From Pelomonas sp. Root1217 (GTDB taxonomy: Bacteria; Pseudomonadota; Gammaproteobacteria; Burkholderiales; Burkholderiaceae_C), in the NCBI RefSeq assembly GCF_001425705.1, contig NZ_LMDC01000001.1, positions 682,001 through 746,000 of the forward strand: a stretch of 64,000 nucleotides of DNA, given 5' to 3'. The translations under genes were made by a program, and so were the position numbers. The notes beneath the pieces were generated by a model. That model had not been told where the DNA came from. It did no database searches and saw nothing but the letters and a program-made list of their open reading frames with translations. Shown here in pieces: positions 1 to 8,775 of the stretch; position 1 is the first letter of the stretch; each line of letters opens with the position of its first letter.

Positions 1-1479
1 CGCGTTGACCTCGACGACGCGCCACTGCGTGTCGATGACGGCCAGACCCTCGCTGGCCTGCTGGAAGAGGGTGGCCGACATGCGCTCGCGCTCTTCGGCC
101 GTGTGGCGCCAGCTGACGTCCGCCAGCGTTGCGATGAGGCCACGCGCGCGGCCCTGGCGGTCGCGCAGCGGCACATGGGCCTGGAGCTCGTGCCAGCGCC
201 AGTCGCCGCCATCGGCTGCCAGGCGCAATGACACGCCGAGCTGGTTGCGCTGCGGGTCACCCAGCAGCTCGCGCAGCGCCCGGCGCAGGGGCTCGCGGTC
301 GCGCGGGTGGGCCAGGCGCAACCAATCCAGTGGCGCGCTGCCAGCGGCCGAGCCGTCCACAGGCGTCGTCAGTGCCAGCCAGCGCGCCGACGCATGACGG
401 CGGCCCTCGGGCAGGCGCCACTCCGCCAGCGCCAGCCCCTGGGCGTCCAGCGCGCTGCGCCAGCCGTCCCGGTCGCGCAACTGATGGTGGCTCAGCGCGA
501 TCAGTACCAGTGGCAGGAAGGCGAAACCCGCGCCCAAAATATAGGAGAGCAGGGACGGTGGCGCGCTGAGTGCCCACAGGCCCAGCAGGCCGGCACCGAG
601 CAAGGCATTGGCGCGCGGTGAGGCCTGCAGCGCATGCAGGCAGAGCAGCAGATGCGGCAGCAGCAGGGTGGCACCGGCCTCAGGCAGCAAGATCAGGCCC
701 GCCTGGGCGAGAACGGCCGCCGTGACCAGCATGCGAGCGGTCCAGCGGCCGCCGCGGCGGGGGCGTTGGGTGCTGGCCTGCAGGCAGGTGCCGGCGCAGA
801 GCAGGCCAAAGCCCCACGCGGCCGCCAGTTCCAGCGCGCCACCGAGCGCGCCGCTTCGGGTCAGCCGCGCGGCCATCAAGGCTGCCAGCGCGAACAGTCC
901 GGCCAGCGCCGGTGCGGCCAGGCCACCGAGCAGGCCGAAAAGAAGGACTTCGCGGCGGCCGGTGAGTCGGCCCGTCAGGCGCAGCCGACGCATCAGCGTG
1001 CGATTCAAAGCGATCGCGAGCAGGGGCAGGGCCAGCGCTGTCAGCACGGGTGGCGAAATCAGCAGGTCCAGTGCCGCGGCCGGATCGGCGGGCGAGCGCG
1101 CCAGCAAGGGCAGCCCGGCGCCCAGCAGCAAGCCCGCCATGACCAGGGGCAGCACCCAGGCGCTCAGCCGCCACAGCGTCAGCAGGCCCAGAGCCGCCAG
1201 CAGCATGGGCACCAGCAGATCCTGCGCCGGCATGGCCGCAACCGGCTGGGGAATGCGCAGCAGAGGCGGCAACGCGTCGGTGGCGAGCCCCCAGGCGGTG
1301 ACCAGGCCGCCACCGAGACCGGCCAGTGCGGCCAGGCCGACGCGGCGCAGACGGCGCCAGCCGCGGCGGCGGTCATGGATGCGGCGCGGGCCGGGTGGCA
1401 GGGTCGTGGAGGGCGGTGCCTGGACGCTCAGGTCCGGGGCCTGGTTGTCGGATTCCGGGTGGCCGGAATGCAGATCCAT
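1..1479 (-). CDS. Membrane-anchored PAS-domain signalling protein (3' end beyond window)
   Basis: The frame runs off the left edge, so only the N-terminal 493 codons are visible. After a polar 45-residue start come about eight to ten hydrophobic segments rich in Leu, Ala and Gly, forming an integral-membrane sensor region similar in style to MASE domains. A soluble PAS/PAC-like unit follows (DWLRLAHPRDREPLRRAL, then GGDWRWHELQAHVPLRDRQG). A second PAS begins at the edge (GLAVIDTQWRVVEVNA). Such architectures normally end in a GGDEF/EAL or histidine kinase output module, which lies outside the window, so the output is unknown. I chose the ATG at 1479 because a TGAGG-type ribosome site precedes it; an in-frame ATG at 1584 is possible. 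The gene is transcribed leftward and stands alone. Confidence 0.75.
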   Translation of the reverse strand, partial: MDLHSGHPESDNQAPDLSVQAPPSTTLPPGPRRIHDRRRGWRRLRRVGLAALAGLGGGLVTAWGLATDALPPLLRIPQPVAAMPAQDLLVPMLLAALGLLTLWRLSAWVLPLVMAGLLLGAGLPLLARSPADPAAALDLLISPPVLTALALPLLAIALNRTLMRRLRLTGRLTGRREVLLFGLLGGLAAPALAGLFALAALMAARLTRSGALGGALELAAAWGFGLLCAGTCLQASTQRPRRGGRWTARMLVTAAVLAQAGLILLPEAGATLLLPHLLLCLHALQASPRANALLGAGLLGLWALSAPPSLLSYILGAGFAFLPLVLIALSHHQLRDRDGWRSALDAQGLALAEWRLPEGRRHASARWLALTTPVDGSAAGSAPLDWLRLAHPRDREPLRRALRELLGDPQRNQLGVSLRLAADGGDWRWHELQAHVPLRDRQGRARGLIATLADVSWRHTAEERERMSATLFQQASEGLAVIDTQWRVVEVNA

Positions 1480-1681
1480 GGCTCGGGCCTCAGGCCAATA
1501 CCCAGGGCAGCGCGCGCATGCAGGGCGCTGGCCGAGTGAATGGGTGGCAACGATCGGGCATTGCCGCAATCTCGTCGCCGCCATGGCACGACGATCCCTG
1601 GGAAAACCCCAGGCGCAGGGTCGCTGGCAGCGTGACGAAAGGCATGGCGCAGTTTAGGCGGGACCTGCACCAAAAAGGAAA

Positions 1682-1708
1682 AGGGCCATCCCGTAGATGG
1701 ATGGCCCT
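1682..1708 (-). terminator. Rho-independent terminator of the H-NS-like gene
   Basis: A perfect 10-bp stem (AGGGCCATCC / GGATGGCCCT) with a 7-base loop is followed on the minus strand by TTTTCCTTTTTGG. It lies 115 bases past the stop of the H-NS-like gene. Confidence 0.85.
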
Positions 1709-1822
1709 GGTCGGTCGCGCCAGCGGGCGCCGGCGACGGGAATCTGTTCAAACCCTGCAGTCAAATCGCCGGCGTATGCCGGGCAATTGACCCGCAGGAA
1801 TTGGGCCTGCAGGAATTGCCGG

Positions 1823-2119
1823 TCAGACGGAGAAATCGGTCAGCTTGGCACCGCCAGCAATGGCGGCCTTGAGCCATTTGGGCTGCAGACCCCGGCCACT
1901 CCAGGTTTCGCCGGTGGCCTGGTTGCGATACTTGGCGGCGACCTTGGACACCTTGGCCGGCTTGGGGGTGCGGGTGCTGAGGTCGGCCACCGTCAGGCCA
2001 TATTCGCTCATCAGGGATTTCACCTTGGCCACCGCTTCGCTGCGTTCGCGGTCCTTGGTTTGGCTGATCTGCTGATCAAGTGCCTCGCGCTGGGCCAGGA
2101 GTTCTTTCAGTGTGGACAT
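1823..2119 (-). CDS. H-NS family nucleoid-associated protein
   Basis: This 98-residue protein has the two-part H-NS layout. Residues 1-45 form a charged coiled-coil oligomerisation region (LKELLAQREALDQQIS). The C-terminal DNA-binding segment carries the betaproteobacterial version of the H-NS motif, YRNQATGETWSGRGLQPKWL, around residues 64-83. Family members bind AT-rich DNA and silence horizontally acquired genes. The start is supported by an AGAGGAA ribosome site eight bases upstream. The gene is monocistronic with its own terminator and a long, AT-richer upstream region. Burkholderiales usually encode several such paralogs, so the exact paralog is not assigned. Confidence 0.93.
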   Translation of the reverse strand: MSTLKELLAQREALDQQISQTKDRERSEAVAKVKSLMSEYGLTVADLSTRTPKPAKVSKVAAKYRNQATGETWSGRGLQPKWLKAAIAGGAKLTDFSV

Positions 2120-2171
2120 GCTGCTATTCCTCTTGCGATTTGAGCGGGGAGACTCGCGACATTGATCGCCG

Positions 2172-2193
2172 CGGCCCCGGAGCCTTGGGGCCG
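2172..2193 (-). promoter_or_regulatory. Leader hairpin upstream of the H-NS-like gene
   Basis: CGGCCCC and GGGGCCG pair perfectly across an 8-base loop about 50 bases before the H-NS-like start codon. The surrounding 2194-2300 stretch is AT-richer than its neighbours and probably holds the promoter, although no clear -35/-10 pair was fixed. Function is inferred from position only. Confidence 0.35.
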
Positions 2194-2356
2194 ATTGACC
2201 GCGAGTATCTCCGTGGGCGAATTAAATCCCGACAGGCCGCATAAATGCAAGAGTTTTCGTTGGCCGGTTGCGACGAGTTTCTAGCAGCTAGGGTTAATTG
2301 CGCATTTCGTAGCGCCGGCGGGGGTTCCCGCCGTGGCAGCCGCCGCAGAAACAGAA

Positions 2357-2383
2357 AGGGCCGGTGACTGGCGTCCCGGCCCT
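2357..2383 (-). terminator. Terminator downstream of yggX and its remnant
   Basis: AGGGCCGG pairs with CCGGCCCT over a 10-11 base loop. On the minus strand a T-rich tract (TTCTGTTTCTG) follows. It lies just past the yggX 3' remnant, which suggests it was the original terminator of that copy. Confidence 0.65.
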
Positions 2384-2405
2384 GTGGATATGCGGGGATT
2401 TGCGT

Positions 2406-2465
2406 TTATTCGTTTGCCGGCGGTACGTAGCCGGCGACGGCTTCGGCGCCGGTGCCAAAGAAATT
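2406..2465 (-). pseudogene. 3' remnant of a second yggX copy
   Basis: Reading the minus strand gives [20 protein letters not shown] and then a TAA stop. This nearly repeats the C-terminus of the intact yggX gene next door ([18 protein letters not shown]). Over the shared codons the DNA differs almost only at third positions, so this is a diverged homologous gene tail and not a recent tandem duplication. No start or upstream yggX sequence belongs to it; the frame runs on as unrelated sequence into the intact gene in another phase. It looks like the scar of allelic replacement or of an insertion of yggX beside the tail of an older copy. Confidence 0.75.
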
Positions 2466-2533
2466 GTTGGTGGCTGCATCACCTGCGCTACGCGCAGATG
2501 AGCATCCCCCACAGTTTTTCACCTGAGCTGCGC

Positions 2534-2812
2534 TCAGGCCGATGGCGGTACATAGCCCGCCACCGCTTCGGCACCTGTGCCGAAGAAAAACTGTTCAGCC
2601 TGGCGCATCAGGTATTGGCGGGCGCGCAGGTCGGCGAGGTTGAGGCGGTTTTCATTGACCAGCATGGTCTGATGCTTCATCCACGCCGCCCAGGCTTCCT
2701 TGCTGACGCTTTCCCACACCTTCTTGCCGAGTTCGGTATGAGCCGGGTAGGGCGGGAAGTCCAGCCCTTCGGCTTCCTTCTTCAGATAGGCACATTGAAC
2801 GGTGCGGGGCAT
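2534..2812 (-). CDS. yggX: Probable Fe(II)-trafficking protein YggX
   Basis: At 92 residues this matches the usual length of the YggX family (about 90). It begins [20 protein letters not shown], with the conserved Cys near position 7, and contains the family core [22 protein letters not shown]. Members protect Fe-S clusters and limit oxidative damage in the cytoplasm. The start is the only sensible ATG. The gene sits downstream of argA in the same direction, but a hairpin terminator between them suggests separate transcription. An older yggX tail lies just beyond the stop codon. Confidence 0.95.
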   Translation of the reverse strand: MPRTVQCAYLKKEAEGLDFPPYPAHTELGKKVWESVSKEAWAAWMKHQTMLVNENRLNLADLRARQYLMRQAEQFFFGTGAEAVAGYVPPSA

Positions 2813-2842
2813 GGCGGACTCCTACGAACACGAGAAATGAGA

Positions 2843-2874
2843 AACGGCCGGCACTTTAGCGCGGCGGCCGTTTG
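2843..2874 (-). terminator. Terminator downstream of argA
   Basis: AAACGGCCG and CGGCCGTTT form a 9-bp stem with a 14-base loop, followed on the minus strand by a T-rich run (TTTCTCATTTC). It separates argA from yggX. Confidence 0.7.
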
Positions 2875-2891
2875 GGCGAACCCGGCGGGGC

Positions 2892-4235
2892 TTAGTTGAA
2901 TCGTTTGACCAGCACCAGCGAGCGCCGGTCCCAGTTGTATTTGCGCTTGCGTTCTTCAGGCAGCCATTCCGGGTCCACCTGCTGGAAACCGCGCTTGATG
3001 AACCAATGCATGGTGCGCGTCGTCAGCACGAAGATGCTGTCCAGGCCCTGGGCCTTGGCGCGCTGCTCGATTCTTTTCAGCAGGCGGTCGCCGTCGCCCT
3101 GGCCTTGCACTTCGGCGGAGACGGTCAGTGCGGCCATCTCGGCGGTGCGCGCCTCGACATAAGGGTAGAGGGCCGCGCAGCCGAAGATGACACCGTCGTG
3201 CTCGATGACGGTGTAGAGCTCGGCGTCGCGCTCGATCTCGGTCCGGCTGCGCTTGACCAGCGTGCCGTCACGCTCGAAGGGCTCGATGAGCTGGATGATG
3301 CCGGCCACGTCGTCGGCGCTGGCCTCGCGCAGGCTTTCCAGCTTCTCGTCGACGACCATGGTGCCGATGCCGTCATGGGTGTAGACCTCCTGCAGCAGCG
3401 CGCCATCCACCGCGAACGGGATGATGTGCGAGCGCTCGACGCCGGCACGGCAGGCCTCGGCGCAATGGCGCAGATAGAAGGCGACGTCGGTCGGCTGGGG
3501 CGCCGGGCCGACCTTGGCGAGCATGCGGTCCGCGTCGGCCACGGCCAGCTCGGTGTCGATGGGGCTGTCCGGGTCGTCTGGGTTCTCGGGCACACCGTCG
3601 ACCTCGCAGACGAACAGCAGCTTGTCGGCCTGCAGCGCAATGGCCGTGGACGTGGCCACGTCCTCCATCGACAGATTGAAGGCCTCACCCGTGGGCGAGA
3701 AGCCGAAGGGCGACAGCAGCACGATGGCGCCAATGTCCATGGCGCGCTGGATGGCTGCAGCGTCAACCTTGCGTACCAGCCCTGAATGCTGGAAGTCCAC
3801 GCCGTCGACGATGCCGACCGGTCGCGCGGTCAGGAAGTTGCCGGAGACCACGCGCACGGTGGCGTTGGCCATCGGCGTATTGGGCAGGCCCTGGCTGAAG
3901 GCGGCCTCGATCTCGAAACGCAACTGGCCGGCGGCCTCCTGGGCGCAGTCCAGGGCCACGGCGTCAGTGATGCGGCGGCCATGGCTGAAGCGGGGCGTCT
4001 GGCCCTTGGCGGCGAGTTGCTCGTTGACCTGGGGCCGAAAGCCGTGCACCAGGACGATCTTGATGCCCATGGCATGCAGGATGGCCAGGTCCTGCACGAA
4101 GGCATTGAGCTTGCCGGCCGCGATCAGCTCGCCCGGCATGCCAACGACGAAGGTCTCGCCGCGGTAGGCATGGATATACGGTGCCACGGCGCGGAACCAG
4201 GGCACGAAGGTGTGGGGGAAGACAAGGCCGGTCAT
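2892..4235 (-). CDS. argA: Amino-acid N-acetyltransferase (N-acetylglutamate synthase)
   Basis: A 447-residue two-domain ArgA that transfers acetyl from acetyl-CoA to glutamate, the first step of arginine synthesis. Residues 1-290 are an amino-acid-kinase fold that serves as the regulatory arginine-binding part (KIVLVHGFRPQVNEQL; LLSPFGFSPTGEAFNL). Residues 300-447 are a GNAT acetyltransferase with the acetyl-CoA loop VQGQGDGDRLL and the ending WFIKRGFQQVDPEWLPEERK. Length matches the classical family (about 440-450). The MTGLVFPHTFVPWFR start is typical. The gene is divergent from the VOC gene, with about 85 bases between them for both promoters. Feedback inhibition by arginine is expected from the family, not seen directly. 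Confidence 0.97.
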   Translation of the reverse strand: MTGLVFPHTFVPWFRAVAPYIHAYRGETFVVGMPGELIAAGKLNAFVQDLAILHAMGIKIVLVHGFRPQVNEQLAAKGQTPRFSHGRRITDAVALDCAQEAAGQLRFEIEAAFSQGLPNTPMANATVRVVSGNFLTARPVGIVDGVDFQHSGLVRKVDAAAIQRAMDIGAIVLLSPFGFSPTGEAFNLSMEDVATSTAIALQADKLLFVCEVDGVPENPDDPDSPIDTELAVADADRMLAKVGPAPQPTDVAFYLRHCAEACRAGVERSHIIPFAVDGALLQEVYTHDGIGTMVVDEKLESLREASADDVAGIIQLIEPFERDGTLVKRSRTEIERDAELYTVIEHDGVIFGCAALYPYVEARTAEMAALTVSAEVQGQGDGDRLLKRIEQRAKAQGLDSIFVLTTRTMHWFIKRGFQQVDPEWLPEERKRKYNWDRRSLVLVKRFN

Positions 4236-4320
4236 GGGGCGAATTGTGGCCTGTGACTCGGATCACTTGACGCTGTCACATTCGCCTCCGAGGATCGCTG
4301 CTTCACCACCGGAGACCGCG

Positions 4321-4713
4321 ATGAAGGACTATCAAGACGTCTACATGACCCCCGGCGCCTTCAGCTGGAACGAGTTGTCCAGCCCCGACCCCAAGAAGGC
4401 CTGCGAGTTCTACGGCACCCTGTTCGGCTGGAGCTTCGACACCATGAACATGGGTCAAGGCGACTATCACGTCGTCAAGGTGGGCGAGGTGGCTGTCGGC
4501 GGCGTCATGACCCAGCAGCAGCCCGGCCCGGCGATGTGGGGCGCCTATGTGACCGTCGAGAACTGTGATGCGACGGTCGAGAAGGCCAAAAGCCTCGGCG
4601 GCACCGTCTGCGCCGGCCCCTTCGACATCCCGACCATCGGCCGCATGGCCGTGTTGCAGGACCCGCAGGGCGCCGTGATCCAGGTCATCAGCTACTTCCC
4701 GCGCAGCGAATAA
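4321..4713 (+). CDS. VOC (glyoxalase/bleomycin-resistance) family protein
   Basis: A 130-residue single vicinal-oxygen-chelate domain of paired beta-alpha-beta-beta-beta units. FSWNELSSPDPKKACEFYGT opens the first half and WGAYVTVENCDATVEKAKSL the second; LQDPQGAVIQVISY is the closing strand. Members bind a metal or small ligand, but substrates vary and none can be named here. A GGAGA ribosome site precedes the ATG; a longer frame reaching back to 4210 would overlap argA and lacks such a site. The next gene, hrpA, starts 26 bases after the stop, so read-through is possible. Confidence 0.88.
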   Translation: MKDYQDVYMTPGAFSWNELSSPDPKKACEFYGTLFGWSFDTMNMGQGDYHVVKVGEVAVGGVMTQQQPGPAMWGAYVTVENCDATVEKAKSLGGTVCAGPFDIPTIGRMAVLQDPQGAVIQVISYFPRSE

Positions 4714-4739
4714 AGCGCTTGCGGGACAATCCCGCCGCA

Positions 4740-7700
4740 ATGACAGCTCCGAATCCCGAGAGCCGGCCCGTGAAGCCGGCTCTCTCCATTTCATTCCCTG
4801 AATCCCTGCCGGTCTCTGCGCGGCGCGATGAAATCGCGGCTGCCATGGCCGAGCACCAGGTCGTCATCGTCTGCGGCGAGACCGGCTCTGGCAAGACCAC
4901 TCAGCTGCCCAAGATTGCGCTGGCCATGGGTCGTGGGCGCATCAACGGCGGCGGCCTGATCGGCCACACCCAGCCGCGCCGCATTGCCGCCAGCAGCGTG
5001 GCCAAGCGCATCGCCGAGGAGCTGAAGACGCCGCTGGGCGACGTGGTCGGCTACAAGGTCCGCTTCCAGGATCGCCTGGCCAAGACCGCCTCGGTCAAGC
5101 TGATGACGGACGGCATCCTGCTGGCCGAGACGCAGAGCGACCCGTTGCTGAAGGCGTACGACACGCTGATCATCGACGAGGCCCACGAGCGCAGCCTCAA
5201 CATCGACTTCCTGCTGGGCTATTTGCGCGAGCTGCTGCCGCGCCGGCCTGACCTGAAGATCGTTGTCACGTCGGCCACCATCGATGCGGACCGGTTTGCA
5301 CGGCATTTCGAGTCGAGCAAAGGTCCCGCGCCGGTGCTGACGGTGTCGGGGCGGCTGTTCCCGGTTGAGCAGCGCTACCGGCCCTTCGAGGAAAGCCGCG
5401 AGTACGACCTGAACAACGCCATCACCGACGCGGTGGACGAGTTATGGCGCGAGGGCGGCGGCGATGTGCTGGTCTTCCTGCCCGGCGAGCGCGAGATCCG
5501 CGAGGCGGCCGAGGCGCTGCGCAAGCACCACCCGCCGGGCGTGGAAGTGCTGCCGCTGTTCGCACGGCTGTCGCAGGCCGAGCAGGACAAGGTCTTCGAA
5601 CCGCACGGCCAGCGCCGCATCGTGCTGGCCACCAACGTGGCCGAGACGTCGCTGACGGTGCCGGGCATCCGCTACGTCATCGACCCGGGCCTGGCGCGCG
5701 TGAAGCGCTACAGCTACCGCAACAAGGTCGAGCAGCTGCTCATCGAGCCGGTCAGCCAGGCGGCATCCAACCAGCGCGCGGGCCGCTGCGGGCGGGTCAG
5801 CAACGGCATCTGTATTCGTCTCTATAGCGAGAAGGAATTCAACGAGCGGCCCAAGTTCACTGATCCAGAAATCCTGCGCAGCAGCCTCGCCGGCGTCATC
5901 CTGCGCATGAAGGCGCTGCACCTGGGCGAGGTCGAGCGCTTCCCCTTCCTAGAGCCGCCGCGGCCCAAGGCGATCGCCGACGGCTACCAGCTGCTGGCCG
6001 AGCTGGGCGCCACCGACGACAACAACGAGCTGACGCCGCTGGGCCGCGAGCTGTCGCGCCTGCCGCTGGACCCGCGCGTGGGCCGCATGATCCTGGAGGC
6101 CAAGAACCGCGAGGCGCTGTCGGAAGTGCTGGTCATCGCATCGGCGCTCAGCGGCCAGGACGTGCGCGACCGGCCGATGGAAGCCGCGCAGGCCGCCGAC
6201 GAGAAGCACAAGAAGTTCGACGACGAGAAAAGCGAGTTCAGCGGCTACTTGAAGCTGTGGAAGTGGCTGGAGGAGTCCAAGGGCGGCGGCACAGAACACA
6301 AGCTCAGCAACCGCCGCCACGAGCAGCTGCTGCGCGAGAACTTCATCAGTCCGCGCCGCGTGCGCGAATGGCGCGACGTCTATTCGCAGCTGCACACCGT
6401 CATCGCCGAACACGGCTGGCGGCTGAACCAGAGCCCCGCCACCTACGAGCAGTTGCACCTGTCCATGCTGGCCGGCCTGCTGGGCAACATCGGCCAGAAG
6501 AGCGACGACGAGGACTGGTACCTGGGCGCACGCGGTATCAAGTTCTACCGCCATCCCGGCGCTCACCTGAGCAAGAAGCCCGGCCGGTGGATCGTGGCTG
6601 CCGAGCTGGTCGACACCTCACGCCTGTACGGCCGGGGCATCGCCAACATCGAGCCGCAGTGGCTGCCGCCAATTGCCGGCCACCTGATCAAGACCCAGCT
6701 GCTGGAGCCACACTGGGAAAAGAAGGCCGCCGAGGTCGTGGCGCTGGAGCGAGCGACGCTGTACGGCATCGTGCTCTACAGCAACAAGCGTGTGAACTTC
6801 GGCCGTGTGGACCCCAAGGCCGCCCGCGAAATCTTCATCCGTGAGGGCCTTGTCAACGACGACCTGCCGGATGAGCTGGTGCGGCAACTGCCCTTCCTGG
6901 CCCACAACCGCCGCCAGATCGCCAAGGTCGAGGCGCTCGAGCACAAGTCGCGCCGCCAGGACGTGCTGGTGGACGACGAACTCATCTACGCCTTCTACGA
7001 CGACAAGCTGCCGGCGAACGTGTTCTCCGGCGCCACGCTGCTGAAGTGGTGGCGGGAAGCCAGCAAGAGCGACGACAAGCTATTGCAGCTCAGCCAGGAC
7101 GAGCTGATGCGCCACGAGGCCGCAGGCGTCACCAGCGAGGCCTTTCCCAAGGTCATCCGCCTGGGCGGCGTGGACTGTGCGGCGACGTATCTGCACCAGC
7201 CGGGCGACCCACGTGACGGTCTGACCGTGACCGTGCCCATCTTTGCGCTCAACCAGGTCAGCGAGGAGCGTGCCGAGTGGCTGGTGCCCGGCATGCTCGC
7301 GCAGAAGGTGTCGGCGCTGCTGAAGAGCCTGCACCAGAAGCCGCGCGCGCGGCTGACGCCGCTGCCGGAGTTCGTCGCCGAGTTCATCGAGCTGCAGCCG
7401 TTCTGCCAGGGGGGGCTGGTGGACACGCTGCTCAGGGCCGTGAAGGACCGCAGCCAGATCGCCGTGCAGCGCAACGACTTCAAGCTGGAGCAGCTCCCGC
7501 CGCACCTGTTCATGAACTTCCGCGTCGTCGACGAGCATGGCCGCCAGCTCGGCCAAGGTCGGCAGCTGGCGGCATTGAAGGCGGAGCTGGGCGGCCAGGC
7601 GCGATCGGCGTTTCAGGCGCTGGCGGCGCTGAAGTTGCCCGCAGCAGAAGCTGCGCCAAAGCCTCAACCTGAACGCGGCGTCCGCGCCGAGATCGTCAAG

Positions 7701-8573
7701 CCGGCGGCCCCCGCGCGTGATGCGACACAGGCCTACACCGACTGGACCTTCGGCGAACTGCCCGAGCTGCTCGAGGTGCGCAAGAGTGGCCAGACGCTGA
7801 TCGGCTTCCCGGCGTTGATCGACAAAGGCGCCCACGTCGAGATCGAGGTCTTCGACGAGCCCGAGGTCGCCGCCGCCAAGCACCGCGCCGGCCTGCGCCG
7901 GCTGGTCGCGCTGCAGCTCAAGGAACCGCTGAAGTTCCTGGAAAAGAACATCCCCGATCTGCAGCGCATGTCCGTGCTCTACATGGGCCTGGGCACGGCC
8001 GAGGATCTGCGCGACCAGATCATCGGCGTCGCACTGGACCGCGCCTTCCTGGCCGACCCGCTGCCGACCGATCCGATCAGCTTCAAGAAGCGCATCGAGG
8101 AAGGCCGCAGCCGCTTGAACCTGATTGCTCAGGAAGTAGCCCGAGCTGCGCACGCCGTGCTGCAAGAGCTGGCCAACGCGAGTCGCAAGCTGAAGGACTC
8201 TCGGCCAGCCAAGGATGTCGGCGACGACATCACCGCGCAGTTGCAGCGCCTGGTGCCCAAGCGCTTTGTGCTCGACACGCCCTGGGCCCAGTTGCAGCAC
8301 CTGCCGCGCTACCTGAAGGCCATCACGGCGCGGCTGGACAAGCTGCGTGCCGACGCCGCCCGGGACACCAAGCTGATGAGCGAGATCAAGCCGCTGGAGC
8401 AGCGCTACACACGCCGCCTGGCCGAGCTCAAGGGCGTGCGCGATGCACGGTTGGAGGACTTCCGCTGGCAGCTGGAGGAGTTGCGCGTGAGCCTGTTCGC
8501 GCAGGAGCTGCGCACGCCGCAGCCGGTCAGCGTGAAACGACTCGACAAGGTGTGGAGCCAGCTGACAGGCTGA
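4740..8573 (+). CDS. hrpA: ATP-dependent RNA helicase HrpA
   Basis: A 1,277-residue DEAH-box helicase, close to E. coli HrpA (about 1,300). The Walker A motif GETGSGKT is at residues 46-53 and the DEAH box at about 146-149. The helicase motif SATIDADRF follows, with ATNVAETSLTVPG and QRAGRCGR as C-terminal RecA-lobe motifs, then the HA2/OB-fold region and the long family-specific C-terminal extension. HrpA processes mRNA and rescues stalled ribosomes in E. coli; the role here is inferred from the family. The ATG at 4740 is preferred over an in-frame TTG at 4719 because it gives the usual N-terminus. No strong ribosome site is visible. A GC-rich inverted repeat lies just after the stop. Confidence 0.96.
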   Translation: MTAPNPESRPVKPALSISFPESLPVSARRDEIAAAMAEHQVVIVCGETGSGKTTQLPKIALAMGRGRINGGGLIGHTQPRRIAASSVAKRIAEELKTPLGDVVGYKVRFQDRLAKTASVKLMTDGILLAETQSDPLLKAYDTLIIDEAHERSLNIDFLLGYLRELLPRRPDLKIVVTSATIDADRFARHFESSKGPAPVLTVSGRLFPVEQRYRPFEESREYDLNNAITDAVDELWREGGGDVLVFLPGEREIREAAEALRKHHPPGVEVLPLFARLSQAEQDKVFEPHGQRRIVLATNVAETSLTVPGIRYVIDPGLARVKRYSYRNKVEQLLIEPVSQAASNQRAGRCGRVSNGICIRLYSEKEFNERPKFTDPEILRSSLAGVILRMKALHLGEVERFPFLEPPRPKAIADGYQLLAELGATDDNNELTPLGRELSRLPLDPRVGRMILEAKNREALSEVLVIASALSGQDVRDRPMEAAQAADEKHKKFDDEKSEFSGYLKLWKWLEESKGGGTEHKLSNRRHEQLLRENFISPRRVREWRDVYSQLHTVIAEHGWRLNQSPATYEQLHLSMLAGLLGNIGQKSDDEDWYLGARGIKFYRHPGAHLSKKPGRWIVAAELVDTSRLYGRGIANIEPQWLPPIAGHLIKTQLLEPHWEKKAAEVVALERATLYGIVLYSNKRVNFGRVDPKAAREIFIREGLVNDDLPDELVRQLPFLAHNRRQIAKVEALEHKSRRQDVLVDDELIYAFYDDKLPANVFSGATLLKWWREASKSDDKLLQLSQDELMRHEAAGVTSEAFPKVIRLGGVDCAATYLHQPGDPRDGLTVTVPIFALNQVSEERAEWLVPGMLAQKVSALLKSLHQKPRARLTPLPEFVAEFIELQPFCQGGLVDTLLRAVKDRSQIAVQRNDFKLEQLPPHLFMNFRVVDEHGRQLGQGRQLAALKAELGGQARSAFQALAALKLPAAEAAPKPQPERGVRAEIVKPAAPARDATQAYTDWTFGELPELLEVRKSGQTLIGFPALIDKGAHVEIEVFDEPEVAAAKHRAGLRRLVALQLKEPLKFLEKNIPDLQRMSVLYMGLGTAEDLRDQIIGVALDRAFLADPLPTDPISFKKRIEEGRSRLNLIAQEVARAAHAVLQELANASRKLKDSRPAKDVGDDITAQLQRLVPKRFVLDTPWAQLQHLPRYLKAITARLDKLRADAARDTKLMSEIKPLEQRYTRRLAELKGVRDARLEDFRWQLEELRVSLFAQELRTPQPVSVKRLDKVWSQLTG

Positions 8574-8775
8574 CAAATTGCGGCCCAGGCCTACGCGGCC
8601 GGCCTGGGCCCGGTGTAAAACCAAGCCGGTCCAAGCCCGGAGTGTGAGCTGCTGCACACAAGGCCTGGACTGCCAGGGAATTCCGTGGCATTTCGACGCT
8701 TGCCTGCAAGCTGGACGCTCCTGGCCTGGAGTCCAATGCAGGAACACCATCTGTTACACCCCGCCCACGTCTGCC

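Noticed and set aside
634-1657. Long plus-strand open frames at the left edge
   Set aside because: Gln/Arg-rich shadows of the minus-strand membrane PAS protein, which has coherent membrane helices and PAS motifs.
2294-2512. A 72-codon minus-strand frame after yggX
   Set aside because: It runs through the terminator and the yggX remnant in the wrong frame.
8640-8720. A TGGCA...TTGC pair resembling a sigma-54 promoter before the pseudokinase gene
   Set aside because: The distance between GG and GC is 14 bases in place of 10, so it cannot act as a -24/-12 promoter.
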